This document shows positions 10,805 to 21,153 of a stretch of 64,000 bases of DNA, piece by piece. The stretch lies in the NCBI RefSeq assembly GCF_945859685.1, contig NC_079149.1, positions 59,600,991 to 59,664,990 on the forward strand, given 5' to 3'. The stretch is from Eupeodes corollae. Taxonomy: Eukaryota > Arthropoda > Insecta > Diptera > Syrphidae. Numbering within the stretch: position 1 is the stretch's first letter; every line of letters begins with the position of its first letter. The notes beneath the pieces were generated by a model that worked only from the letters and a program-made list of their open reading frames with translations, was not told the DNA's origin and did no database searches. The translations under genes were made by a program, and so were the position numbers.

Positions 10805-11296
10805 CTAATTACTAATCCAATGAAGCAGGGATTCATGAAAACCGAAAGCACGCATTTTTGATAAGAGAGCCTGATGATAAACCCTATCAAATGCTTTTGA
10901 AATATCAAGTGCAATAATCTTATTTTCTCCAAAACGATGTAAAGATTTGCTCACCAGTGGACCTACTGCTACGAAAGCCGTATTGCCGGTCATTAAAAAG
11001 CTTTCAATCTTTGAGATATTTCTTGAACTGATGAGCATTTTCATGACCTTGGAAAGAAGGGGCGTAAGTGCAATCGGTCGGTAATTAGAGGGTGAGGAAG
11101 ATTCGTCTTTTTTGATAATAGGCTGGACAAATGCCGTTTTCCATCCGCTCGGAACGAGACCTGAGGAGTAGGACAGATGAAAAAGCTTACGCAGTGGTTT
11201 TGCCAGCGTTGAAGAACAACTCTTCAGAACAATGGCGGCGATACCATCCGGACCAGCGGATTTATGTGTGTTTAGATCTCTGAGGGCTCTTGCCAC
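10805..11296 (-). pseudogene. LINE-B RT fingers segment
   Basis: Motifs in order are HKSAGPDGIAAIVLK, WKTAFVQPIIKKDE, NYRPIALTPLLSKVMK, and motif A as IALDISKAFDRVYHQALL (first catalytic Asp). It ends at WISN just before a stop, with the palm segment continuing downstream on the same strand. A gap after TGNTAFVAVG shows a deletion relative to the usual GFR motif. Confidence 0.8.
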
Positions 11297-11659
11297 AGTA
11301 CGAATGCGAAAAAAGGATTGTTTGAACTTTTTCCGGGCTTCCTCAGTACGGTTGGCTTTATAGCAACGGAAACTAACCTCTTTGGCCCTAATAACCTCTT
11401 TACAGCTCCCAACAAACCAAGCGTTTTCCTTGGGTCTGACATTTTTAACCCTTTTCGGTATAAAAGTTCACATTCCCAGGAGAATTAAACTTGTGATCAT
11501 ATCAGCGCTGGCGTCAACGTCACTATCGAGGAAGCATAGTGACCAGTTAAAGATCCTGAAGTAATTGTTGGGACCGTTCCAGTTGGCTTTCTCGTATTGC
11601 CAAACGGTTCTCTAAGGAGCTCTTTCTTTAACTGAACAGTTTTGACACGAGAAATTTGC

Positions 11660-11965
11660 TCATATAACACAATGGTCAGATGTGCCTAGAGAAGATAGAA
11701 CACTAACAGTGAACTTATCAAGGTTAGAGGTAAGAAACAAGTCATGAGTGTTTTCTGCTCGACCATCAACGTCCGATATTCGGGTGGGTTCGTTGACTAG
11801 CTGAGTTAGGTGGTTCGACTCAGCCAAGATTTCTGCACACACTCCATCGGGTGTTGTCTGGCCTGAATGTTGAAGCCATGAAGAATTGTGTACATTAAAA
11901 TCGCCCGTAAAAACAATTTCAGTGAGAGAATAGTAAAAAACAATTCTTTGGATGGAATTAGACAA
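11660..11965 (-). pseudogene. LINE-B endonuclease C-terminal segment
   Basis: It carries the APE-type endonuclease signatures GDFNVHNSSW (D and N active-site residues), TRISDVDGRAENTHDLFLTS and SLGTSDHCVI (catalytic SDH-type triad end). It aligns closely with the frame at 13497-13936 of the second copy. The N-terminal half of the endonuclease is missing at this copy's 5' end. Confidence 0.75.
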
Positions 11966-12000
11966 AACATCAAATTCACGAGAAGTTGATACTCTGTCTA

Positions 12001-12233
12001 AATTTGGGCTTCGATGGAGGAAGACATGTTGGCAAAACTAACAAAAAAGTTAAACATTTTTTCAGTCGCTAGCAAATTGCAAAATATTTAAGATTTTTAT
12101 AGTAAATTTCATTAAAAAGATAACAATGGTTAGAATTTGGTTGATACCGTCTTCGGTTTTTAATAAACTCTGTTAGAAAATATTTTCCATTTTGAATTTA
12201 ATTTCAAAGTATCATTAAAATAACCATACTTCT
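12001..12233. other. AT-rich spacer between LINE-B and repeat A fragment
   Basis: Nothing recognised. Confidence 0.35.
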
Positions 12234-12373
12234 TCATTAACTTACCATAGGACGACATTTCTTGACGTTTCAAGGTCCCTTAAGTCGAAATAAAAGATTT
12301 TTAAGGGAGATGTCTGTGCGTGCGTGTGTACGTACGGTCGCGACGGTTTTTTCAAAGAAAATTGCGTGGGTGA
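12234..12373 (-). repeat. Repeat A, copy 3, end fragment (-)
   Basis: It starts with the decayed half-palindrome end (TAACTTACCATAGGA), then GACGTTTCAAGGTCCCTTAA, the GTGCGTGCGTGTGTACGTAC tract and AAATTGCGTGGGTG, the order seen on the reverse of full-length copies. The tandem-unit body is absent. Confidence 0.75.
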
Positions 12374-12510
12374 ATTAACATATCCTCAAGGAACAATTCT
12401 AGACATGAAAAGTGCTTTTTTTAAAGTAGCCGTTCAAATTCAACTTAAAACTGAAGGTTGCCATTATCCCTGACAACATTACTCCCACACAGAAATGGTT
12501 GGATGCAATT
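12374..12510 (+). mobile_element. SINE fragment, highly diverged (+)
   Basis: It retains ACATGAAAAGTGCTTTTTTT, GCCGTTCAAATTCAAC, CCCTGACAACATTACTCCCA and AGAAATGGTTGGATG, in the order of the SINE body. It lacks the tRNA head. Confidence 0.5.
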
Positions 12511-12739
12511 TATGAAACTATTTATTTTATTTTGAAAACAAGAATTTGAATTTTGTAAGAAGCCAGAATTTTAGAAAGGCATGATCATAAAAGGTAGGAA
12601 GGTGTTTAATTTTGTTCGGAAGATAAAAACAGCTTTATCTCTACGCATATTTTTGTATAGCAATTGTTCGAAATGCCCTACTTCTGCAATTAAACATACT
12701 CCACAACGTTTTAAAAACTGTCGTTTCAAAAGGCTAGCA

Positions 12740-13120
12740 TACATATACTAAGCTTCTTATTTTCTCGGCCGAGTCTCAATTTCTTTCCAAAAACTTGTGA
12801 CATTTCTTTCATAATGGGCTGGACATCCATCTTGCTAAAGACACATGGTCTGGAGAAGGGCAAGACGAATGTTATTTTATAATAAACAGATTCTGTTTTT
12901 CAAAAATTCTAAATAATGGTCACTATTTGGTGTGTCGGGCAATTTAAAGGGTCCTATGATTTGCCCATTAAAAATTTCACACCACAAATTAATTTTAAAT
13001 TGGTATGGAGATTTTCCTTCACGTATTAAATGTGGATTTTCTTCTTGCAATTTGTCTCTAGTCTCTTGTGACGTAATAACAAATTCTCACAGAAACTCAC
13101 TTTTTTCTTTTTATATTTGA
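12740..13120 (-). pseudogene. Decayed DDE transposase fragment
   Basis: On the minus strand 13075-12905 translates to a frame containing NLWCEIFNGQIIGPFKLPD and HYLEFLKNRI, followed after frame breaks by QQDGCPAHYERNV near 12820-12785. This is the W-C-x-IIGPF ... QQDGxPAHY pattern of DDE transposases common in insect genomes (Tc1/mariner-like group). No termini were found. It is a remnant with stops, and the exact family is uncertain. Confidence 0.55.
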
Positions 13121-13364
13121 CTTTTAAATCGTGACTTATTAAATTGAAATGCTTATAACTTTTGAACCAAAGCTAGCTTTGAAATGATTTATAATTTTTT
13201 GAAAAGCTAACAAAATCAAGTTTTTAAAAATAATAACTAGTATTGTGTAATATTGTTTTTTAATAAAACTATTTTAAAGTTCGATGTTAAAAATTAAGTT
13301 TGATAAAATATGATTTTAACTATTAATATATTACAAAATAGGGCTGAAATTTTAATTATTATTA
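13121..13364. other. AT-rich spacer
   Basis: Nothing recognised. It ends with a short (ATT)n run adjoining the second LINE-B. Confidence 0.35.
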
Positions 13365-13969
13365 TTATAGAAATATTCGTGGACTAAGATCGAATTCTCT
13401 GTCTGTATACATCCATATTAATTCTAACAGACCAGCTGTTTTGGCATTGAGTGAAACCCAAGTAGGGGAAGATTCCGATCCTGCTGAATTTTTTATTTGG
13501 AATTTGATGCTCTGTCTGACTCCATACAAAGAATTGTCTCCCTGTATCCTCACACTGAAATCGTTACTATGGGCGATTTCAATGTTCACAATTCTTCGTG
13601 GCTTCGCCATTCGGGCCAGACAACGCCCGAAGGAATGAGATTTTTGCTGAGTTTAACCATCTTACTCAGCTTGTCAATGAGCCTACTCGTATATCAGACG
13701 TTAACGGCCGAGCAGAAAATACACTTGACTTGTTTCTCACTTCTAATCCTGATAAGTACACAATCAGTGTATTGACGCCTCTAAGCACAACGGACCACAG
13801 TGTCATATCTGCTAATTTCTCGTGTCAAACAAATCCAGTTAAAGAAAGAGCTCCAAAGAGAACCGTTTGGCAGTACGAGAAAGCCAACTGGGACGGTCTC
13901 AATAATTTCTTCAGGATCTTTAACGGGTCGCTATGATTCCTCGGTAGCGACGAAGACTCTAGTGCAGGT

Positions 13970-14512
13970 ATGATTTCTAGTATGATTCATCTGCGAATGG
14001 AAACGTTTATCCCGAATAGGGTTAAAAGTATTAAATCCAAGGTTAAATCATGGTTTTATTCGAGCTGCAAAGAGGTTATCAAAGAGAAAGAGGTGAGCTT
14101 CCGGTGTTTTAAAGCCAACCCAGCTGAGGAAAACCGGAAAAAGTTTAAGCAAGCCAGGAAGGCCTGCAACGCCTATATTCGAAGGACCAAATTTTTACAT
14201 GACCAAAAATTACGGCGAAAAATACTGCAATGTCCCAAAGGCAGTAAGAATTGTTGGTCATTTGTAAAAAACATGAGGAATTCTTGCTCTTCCTCGGTTC
14301 CTACGCTTGTTGTCAATGAAAATTTCACCTTACCAGATAGTGCCATGACTCCCCCAGTTCTTGAACTAGTAAATGATTCTATGGGACCAATCATTTTTCG
14401 TACTCGAACTGTGGCGAGAGTTCTTAGAGATCTCAACATTCATAAATCCGCTATCCCAGATGGTATCCCCGCTATAATTCTGAAGAGGTGTTCTTCCACG
14501 CTAGCAAAATAA
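13970..14512 (+). pseudogene. LINE-B linker between endonuclease and RT
   Basis: 180 codons. The first half is basic and helical (WFYSSCKEVIKEKEVSF, KKFKQARKACNAYIRRTKF), typical of the linker in this LINE group. It ends at the start of RT with RVLRDLNIHKSAIPDGIPAI, where the usual G of AGPDG has become I. A stop follows STLAK, where copy 1 continues into the fingers domain. Confidence 0.7.
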
Positions 14513-14766
14513 ATGCGTAAGCTTTTCCATCTATCCTTTTCTTCTGGGTTCGTTCCGAGTAGTTGGAAAACTTCATTTGTTCAAATAATCGCAAAAAAGG
14601 CGAATCTTCTTTTCCAACAAATTACTGACCGATAGTACTGACGTTCCTTCTCTCTAAGGTCATGGAAACGCTGAATAATTATCAGCTTTAAAAATATCTT
14701 GAGGAATGGAAGCTTTTAAATGACCGGCAATACGGCTTTCGTAGCAATAGGTCCACTGGTGATCTC

Positions 14767-15215
14767 ATGGTACATCTCACCAAACAGTGGAACAGATCTT
14801 TACATCGTTTTGGAGAAAGTAAGATCATTGCACTTGATATTTCAAAGGCATTTGATAAAGTTTGGCATCTTGCTCTCTTATCGAAAATGCGTGCTTTCGG
14901 TATCGACGAATCTCTTCTTCGTTGGATTAGACATTTTCTTCCCAACCTTCAATACAAGTTGTTTTGGACGGATCCAAGTCTGAAACTCATAAAATAAACG
15001 CTTGTGGGCCCCGGGCTCCGACCCTCTTCCTCATTTTTATAAATGATCTCATGTCTGCTACTTCTAATCCAATACATTGTTTCGCTGACGATAGCACTCT
15101 TAGCTTTTCATATTCGTTTCCAGACTCACAACCCTCCTCTTCGGATGTGGAACTGCAACGGCAAAATATGATTAGCTCATTAAATTCCGACCTAAACAGC
15201 ATTGTACAATGTTGA
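14767..15215 (+). pseudogene. LINE-B copy 2 RT core, frameshifted
   Basis: Two overlapping frames (14767-14997 and 14964-15215) hold RT motif A (IALDISKAFDKVWHLALL), a damaged motif B, and motif C (HCFADDSTLSFSYSF). The frame break falls at about 14990, just after the segment corresponding to MDGSKSETHKINA. Aspartates are present but no continuous polymerase frame survives. Confidence 0.75.
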
Positions 15216-16402
15216 ATACAAAATCGTGTGGAATTTAATGATTCGAAAACGCAATGCTATGCACTTGCAAAAAATTTTGACATCCTCGGAATGTGCATCA
15301 GCAACCACCTTTTGTGGAGCGATCACATACGCGATAATGCCAAAAATGCCGCAAGATGTCTAGGTTTTTTGAGACGTTGCAAGAAATTTGTCTCTCCGTC
15401 TGATCTTGAAAATAACTCTCATCAAAAAAGAGCTTTTAAAATGATTGGTGACATTAACATCATCAACTCGTTTACATCACTCGAACATCGACGCAAGGTT
15501 TCTTGGCTCACCCTTTTTTACCGTTGTTTAAATGGACTATGCTCTAGTGAAATAGTCATTTTCATTCCTCCCCTTAAACAATTTAACCCGTAATATCTGC
15601 GCTTCTAGGAATGCCCATCAGTTTACCCTTGAGCTCAACTTCGGCCGTACTATGAAGTACAGAGATTCTTATTTTAGCCGTACTATGCGAATGTGGAACG
15701 CCTTGCCACACTCTATCTTTCCCTGTCTTTGCAATGTTCAGAAATTTAAAACCAATAAACACAGACACCTCCTATCCAACCCTTCCCTCTTTTCCTAATG
15801 CTCACACTGTGTCTTTGGCATATTAAAGGTATAAAAAACCCTTTTAGTGTTTGCTAAAAATAAAAAAAGAATAGACAAGTTAACAGATTCTGGTAGGTCA
15901 TGACTTAACCATTCATCATATACAGTATGGACTATTACTTACGGGACACCTGTATACTGTATTGGGATACCAAACCAGTTTATTTTTGGAAAAAGAATTC
16001 AACTCTATCGTTTTTTTATAAATAATTTTCATCAACATTTTTTTCAAAATTTTACGAATACAAAATGATTTTATCTCCAAAATAATTTTCATACTCATCG
16101 TTATCGATTTTAAAGCCACTTACGACAGCATTTATAGGGAAGAGCTCTACCGAGCAAAGCCTAGTTTTGGCATCCCTGTCAAACTTATCCGTTTGTGCAG
16201 AATGACGATGGAGAATGCACGCTGCTCTATCAAGGTCGGAAAAGATCTTACCGATGAATTTGATGTCAAAAAAGTTTTAGACAAGGCGATGCACTGTCAT
16301 GTGACTTCTTCAACATCGTTCTGGAAAGAATTGTGAAAAACTCAACCGTCAACACTAGAGCCACAATCTTCCAAAGGTCCATCCAATTTCTCGGATACGC
16401 AG

Positions 16403-16774
16403 ATGATAATTGAAAGATCAAAGCGTGATGTCAGTGGAGCATTTTTGAGCATTGCGACGGAAGCGAAGAAGATGGGTTTAGTGGTAAATGAGGGAAAGAC
16501 CAAGTATATGCTGTCATCAAAAAAGGACATTGAACAACGACGTCTTGGACAAAAAGTCACCTTTGAGGCAGTTAAGGTCTTTGTTTACCTAAGCACCGCT
16601 ATTAACACAAATAACGACACCAGCGCTGAAATCAAACCAAGAATAACTCTTGCAAATCGCTGCTTCTTTGGACTTACAAGGCAATTGAGAAGTAAAGTTC
16701 TATCTCGAGCATCTAAAATCACCATCTATAAGACACTCATCATCACGGTTCTCATTTATGGCGCTGAGGCCTGA
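16403..16774 (+). pseudogene. RTE RT segment after motif C
   Basis: 123 codons from just after the YADD to the YGAEA motif, ended by TGA where the family continues with W. It contains AKKMGLVVNEGKTKYMLSS (motif D region), FVYLSTAINTNNDTSAEIKPRI (motif E region) and LIITVLIYGAEA. A frame change separates it from motif C upstream. Confidence 0.75.
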
Positions 16775-16946
16775 ACCCTGTCAAAGAAAAATGATAGCGT
16801 CTTAGGATGCTTCGAGAGAAAAATTCCTCTTAGGTGGAGAATGGAGGAGAAGATATATCGACGAACTGTACGGGCTGTACAGCGACACTGACCTAGTTAG
16901 CAGAATTAAAGTCCAACGACTTAGATGGCTTGGTCATGTAGAGCGG

Positions 16947-17150
16947 ATGGACATCAACGCTCCAGCCCGGAAGGTTTTCGAATCCAATCCCGAGGGACGG
17001 CGCAGTAGAGGAAGACCGCGACTCAGGTGGCGCACCCAGGTGGGAGAAGACCTAAACCATCTTGGCGTGCGAAACTGGAGACAGCTAGCTAGGGACCGAG
17101 CTGGCTGGAGACGCATGTTGGTTGAGGCACAGGTCCACCCCGGACTGTAG
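16947..17150 (+). pseudogene. RTE C-terminal domain
   Basis: 67 codons holding the RTE C-terminal hallmark: RKVFESNPEGRRSRGRPRLR, the NWRQLARDRAGWRRMLVEAQ segment and HPGL before TAG. The in-frame upstream part (LRWLGHVERM) is open without an ATG, so the annotated start is only the first methionine. Confidence 0.8.
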
Positions 17151-17238
17151 CTCCACCTTAAGTTAGTAAGTAAGTAAGTATAACTGGCTTAAATCATAAA
17201 ACAGTTATACTTCTTTTAAATCATATTTATTTGAATTG

Positions 17239-17249
17239 TGACCAATTTA
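17239..17249. repeat. Target site duplication of SINE copy 2 (left)
   Basis: TGACCAATTTA is repeated at 18865-18875, bracketing the SINE plus nested LINE-A. Confidence 0.8.
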
Positions 17250-17281
17250 GTACCCGTAGCATGATGGTTAGTGCGTTGGAC
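17250..17281 (+). mobile_element. SINE copy 2, tRNA head 5' part
   Basis: It reads GTACCCGTAGCATGATGGTT then AGTGCGTTGGAC. TAGCATGATGG is a good A-box match. The head breaks off into LINE-A at about 17281 and resumes at 18603. Confidence 0.85.
17271..17280. repeat. LINE-A target site duplication (left)
   Basis: GTGCGTTGG here is repeated at 18603-18611 directly after the LINE A-tail, giving a duplication of 9-10 bp made of SINE sequence. Confidence 0.8.
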
Positions 17282-17995
17282 TTCGGTATCTGCTTAGATC
17301 AGTATTTATATTTCGACAGACATATAAATGCTGCTCTGACCAGGGCCAGAGGAGCCTTCGCTCTGACGAAACGGCTGTTTTTTAGCAGTCGGCTTGACCC
17401 CAGAGTGAAGGTAATTTGCTACATGGCCCTCATACGGCCAATGATCGTGTATGGTTGTCCTGTGTGGTTCAACGTTGCCCCTTCCCAGATGGAGAAGTTT
17501 CGGGTGTTCGAGCGGCAGTGTTTACTACGCTGTACCGGCTTATATAGAACAGCCGAATCTTCTTATGTGCATTACTATTTGAACGAGGTCCTATACAACG
17601 GGGCTCGAATCAACAGAATTGACAATTTCGTGATAAAACTCGTTCGAGGTCACATTGCAAGAGCTATGTCTTTGACCAACAATTTAATTTTCGGGGCGTT
17701 CTTTCCGAACGACGAGTATTTTGAAAGTGCACGCTTGAGCGGGTTCATTCCACCAGAGGCATTCCTCTTTTTAGACAAATGCGGTCTGATACAGGATAGA
17801 TTGGCAGTTCCGTTAATCTACCACGTCAGACGAAGAACCGTAGATAGGCGACTCCTGTACAATCGGGACGTCATGGCACAAGGCGGAGCAGAGCTCCTTC
17901 GGTTCAGTAGGGCTGTGTCCGAGCGGGACCGAACTGATAGGGTGAAGCAGGAGAACCAGTTTTGGTGGCTTCAATCGGCACTTGATATTGGGTAG
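17282..17995 (+). pseudogene. LINE-A ORF2 C-terminal region, open to its stop
   Basis: About 237 codons remain open and give the intact C-terminus that copies 1 and 3 lack: a thumb-like segment (ARGAFALTKRLFFSSRLDPR, IRPMIVYGCPVWFNVAP), then RVFERQCLLRCTGLYRTAES, NLIFGAFFPNDEYFE, FIPPEAFLFLDKCGL, and a final DRVKQENQFWWLQSALDIG before TAG. No RNase H domain is visible. An upstream ATG (17231) in SINE flank is in frame by chance, so the coding piece is a truncated remnant. Confidence 0.75.
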
Positions 17996-18082
17996 TCGGG
18001 ATGGGGTTTTAAGCCTTGGCCGGCTTACATACTTGTTTTATGTTTAGGGTTTAGTTTTAAGTAGAATAGGCATAGTGGCACG

Positions 18083-18193
18083 AAAAAAAAAAAATAAAAA
18101 AAAAAAAATAAAAAAAACAAAAAAAAAAAAATATTAAAAAAAAAACATTAAAAAAAAAAAAAATAAAAATTAAAAAAAAAAAAAAAAAAAAGA
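18083..18193 (+). repeat. Internal A-rich tract of the LINE-A 3' UTR
   Basis: About 110 bp of almost pure A broken by single T, C or G. The matching T-rich tract in copy 1 is at about 3720-3832. It precedes about 400 nt of unique 3' UTR, so it is not the element's terminal tail. Confidence 0.75.
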
Positions 18194-18602
18194 CAACGAA
18201 ATATGAAAAACAAAAATGTTAGATAGTTAGATTTGCTGCTGTGGTTGTTCTAGTTTAAAGTAGTTTATAGGTAGAATAGGTAGTTTTAGTTAGTTTTAAG
18301 TTTTATTTAAGGACCTTATTTTAAGTAGTTTGTAAGTAAAAATAAATAAAAAAGGTTATTGATATTAGTTTTTTTTCAAAATTTTCTAATAAAAACAAAA
18401 CAAATAAAATTTAAATTGAAGTAAAATAGATCTTAAGGCCGAAAGGCATTAGTAATTAGTGTTATAGTTTAGCTTAGAGTGTCCGTATGGGACCATTAAG
18501 TTAGTTGTAAGTTATGGATAATTAGGCTAGTTTTATGAATTTTTGTCTAGCTTTAAGATAGGTTTAAGATTGAATAAATAAAAATGAATTTGAAAAAAAA
18601 AA

Positions 18603-18864
18603 GTGCGTTGGGATGTCATGCAAGGGGTCTTGGGTTCAATCCCTGCCTGTGCCACCTTAATTTAAAAAAAAAAAATATTGACAAATCTTTCAAGAGTAAT
18701 TCTTGTCATGAAAAAGTGCTTTCTCAAACTAGCCGTTCGGATTCGGCCTAAAACTTGTAGGTCCCTTCCATTCCTGACAACAGTACTCGGACACAGGAAT
18801 GGTTGAGAGTTGTAAGTCACTAGGCCCTGGTTCACAACGGACTGTTGCGCCACCCCATTTGATT
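18603..18864 (+). mobile_element. SINE copy 2, rest of head and body
   Basis: It resumes with GTGCGTTGGGATGTCATGCA, contains the B box GGGTTCAATCCC near 18633, then the body (CTTTCTCAAACTAGCCGTTC, CAGTACTCGGACACAGGAAT) and the 3' end GCGCCACCCCATTTGATT. The target duplication TGACCAATTTA follows at 18865-18875. Confidence 0.85.
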
Positions 18865-18875
18865 TGACCAATTTA

Positions 18876-20600
18876 ACCCAAATCACCAAAAAACGAATAA
18901 CCCCATTTACCCAATACGTAGACTAAATATTTGTCTTTATAAACGTCAACACTTATGTTGAGTAAAACATAAAGGACTTTAATCGTTTTCTGTATTTTTA
19001 TCTAATTTTACAATGTATCTATTGGACAGAAGAATGTTACACCCTGAACGATTTATATTTATCTACATTGATAAATATTTGAAATGAACCAAACTCAAGA
19101 TTCTTTAACAAATGTTCGCTTTCATATTCAGCGCATCCTTCTTGATTCTTTTGATGGTCTAGTCCTTTTTTAATATTCCATTAAGGATGTGGTTTAATTC
19201 TGTAGAATCAAATGCAAATACAAACACCAGGATCTATTTTTAAATCAAAATTATAAAACATTATGCACCTGGTACTCGTAGGTGTAAAATAATAACAAGT
19301 GTACATAGAACATTGATGCTAACTTGTATTCAATGAAATATAATGCTGACAACTTTCAGGGTCAACAGTAAGAACATTGAAGAACAAAGACAACACAAAT
19401 AATAAAAAGCGCCTACAAAGTCTAGGTCAAGTTGCTCTTCGACCCCGGTAGCAAAGGACTTACAACATTTCATTGCATCGCACACAAATACTTAGTATCC
19501 TTATTTTTGTTTTTTTTTTTCTGTTCAAAAGCCTATTTAATTTTTAACTTAGATGTGTCGTGTCGTGTGAGTCCTCTCAAGGTCATTATGTTCTTCATCA
19601 CATATCACATTTGTGTATATCTGTGTGCCTATACATTATTCGAGGATATGATATTCATACGTATACTTTTGGGTATCATACATCATGACCCGCTGACGTT
19701 TGTTGGCTGTATTAAGTATGAGTGTATAGGAAGGAAGGAAGGAAGGATATTTTGAATAATTCATCCTTTATGTGTTTAAGCTTTGTAAGTTTGAGCATAT
19801 GTCTGTAAAGTAAGTGTGTGCAATGCATTAATTACTGTGAAATTCACAGATTGATGTGTAAATTTAAATTAAAAATTCGAAAAGTCCATTATTATTATAT
19901 ATTTAATGCTTGATCTCCGTATAAAATTATAATGAAGTGCATTATGTCTATGTATATGTACATCATATGATATTACCTTCAGACTTTCCATGTCCAGTTG
20001 AATCCTTTGGTCGAATCAAATCCGTTGACTTGCAACCTTGGATGTAGGTGTCTGTTGACACACTCATCTCAGTTGTGTTTCTGAGATCCATTTTTAATGT
20101 TTATTTAAATAATAAATAAATAAATAATCAGGTGGGTTGAAAAGGAGCTTAAGTTTTGCTCTTCCTCAACTTCATTGGGTTGATTTTTTTTTAAATACGA
20201 AACCTGGTTACTCTGAAATAAAAGAAAGAAACATACAATTATTACACTGGTGCACTCAGGCGTATACGCAATTTTTTTGTAAATAAAATTCAAACAATTT
20301 AAATTCGTTTTTTATCAATTGATATTTAATATATGCATTGTATTACTTTGAAAGGTTGGGTAAATTTGTACCGTTTTGAAAAACTTTCACATAGCTCAAA
20401 AAGAATTTCGATTGTATTTGGAGTATGTTTTCTTAAAAAAAAATCTTTTTCAAATTCATCTAAAAATGATAACACATTACGCCGTGTTTTGCATACAAAT
20501 TTTGAAAGTTGAATTGAAACAAGAACTCAAGCCAGTTGATCACTAGCTACGTCGTATATTCGATCGTTGGGTATGGGTACTTAAAAATGAATAAAAAAAA
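18876..20600. other. AT-rich DNA with (GGAA)n, no gene seen
   Basis: No coding region or element recognised. A (GGAA)n run is at 19728-19747. A 31-bp motif at 20249-20280 recurs at 29466-29496. Short open frames here show no motif. Confidence 0.35.
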
Positions 20601-21153
20601 AGGCTGGGATGCGACCACACTGATAACTTCCCATCCCGTCTGTCGATTTGTCTTGATTAAAAGTTTGTTTATATGTACTCGTATCAATTTTTAACAAATT
20701 TGCGTAATAGTTTTTTAGATTTTATTTTTTGAAAAGCTATTTGAGTCGAAAATAATTGTTTACCAAGTTTTAGTATTGTTTTTTTTTTAGAGTTTTATTT
20801 TTTGTAATATAAATGTTAATTCAATTTTTTTCAAAATTTTATTTAATGTTGAAAACAATATTTCTTATAAGTTAAAATTATTGACGGCCATAATCTCAAA
20901 ATTTTGAAAGATATTTGTGTCTAAATTTAATTTTTACAAACTTTGATTAGTGTTTTTTTAGGTTTTATTTTTTATAAGAAAAAGTTTCAATTCAATTTTT
21001 CTCAAAATTTTACCTGATATCAAAATTTTTGTTGCACCAAATTGTTTTATAGATAAAATCATTTTGTATTCGTAAAATTTTAGAGTTTCAGTTTTTTTGA
21101 TTTATAAAAAACCAGTTAATTGGATTTTTTTTTCAAAATTATGCTTGTTTGGT
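20601..21153 (+). repeat. Repeat A, copy 4, plus arm of a fold-back
   Basis: It starts with AGGCTGGGATGCGACCACAC and the AACTTCCCATCCCGTCTGTC segment, then body units, and switches at about 21154 directly into a minus-oriented arm at the CpG tract. The two arms are inverted relative to each other, so this copy could fold back. Confidence 0.75.

Larger units (their letters stand above)
9765..12000 (-). mobile_element. LINE-B copy 1, CR1/Jockey-type retrotransposon, decayed
   Basis: Read on the minus strand, pieces of endonuclease (11660-11965: GDFNVHNSSWLQHSG, RISDVDGRAENTHDLF), RT (10805-11296: NTHKSAGPDGIA, SNYRPIALTPLLSKVMK, ALDISKAFDRV; 10199-10777: AGVPQGSVLSPRLFLIFIND, HCFADDSTI) and the C-terminal domain (9834-10193) follow in order, separated by stops and frameshifts. 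The catalytic FADD is intact. The last ~70 codons of the element follow the LINE pattern SFFxRxxRMWNALP in degenerate form. The clade is inferred from motifs only. A same-family copy lies at 13365-15865 in the opposite direction. Confidence 0.8.
13365..15865 (+). mobile_element. LINE-B copy 2, CR1/Jockey-type retrotransposon, decayed
   Basis: It begins with an endonuclease start (RNIRGLRSNSLSVYIHINS, ALSETQVGED near 13441), then GDFNVHNSSWLRHSG and NGRAENTLDLFLTSNPDKYT (13497-13936), a linker (13970-14512), RT pieces around 14767-15215 with LDISKAFDKVWHLALLSKM and HCFADDSTLSF, and a C-terminal region to about 15780. It ends in an A-rich tail (AATAAAAAAAG). Stops and frameshifts are frequent and RT motif B (GVPQG) is damaged to a CGPRAP-like sequence. 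It is head-to-head with copy 1, 1.36 kb apart. Confidence 0.8.
16090..17182 (+). mobile_element. RTE-type LINE, 3' half
   Basis: A 5'-truncated RTE element. RT motif A appears as VIDFKATYDSIYREELY (about 16098-16150), a decayed motif B follows, motif C as FLGYADDN with a break after it (about 16390-16410), then QLRSKVLSRASKITIYKTLI and YGAEA. The C-terminal signature RLRWLGHVERM ... RGRPRLRW ... NWRQLARDRAGWRRML ... HPGL is complete to 17150. The element ends in a short tail of tetranucleotide repeats (AAGT/TAAG, 17160-17180), as RTE elements do. A related copy is at 35195-37270. Confidence 0.85.
17282..18602 (+). mobile_element. LINE-A copy 2, 5'-truncated, nested in SINE
   Basis: It starts inside the RT C-terminal region (matching copy 3 near 63385), continues to the ORF2 stop at 17993-17995, then has the 3' UTR with an internal A-rich tract (about 18083-18193) and about 400 nt of unique sequence before the terminal A-run at 18593-18602. 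The 3' UTR is the reverse complement of 3325-3978 with few differences. It is inserted in the tRNA head of a SINE with a target duplication of SINE sequence. Confidence 0.9.

Noticed and set aside
17250..17281. A genuine tRNA gene
   Set aside because: The A and B boxes belong to a SINE with a long non-tRNA body, several copies and target duplications. The head does not fold into a complete tRNA with an acceptor stem that I can see.
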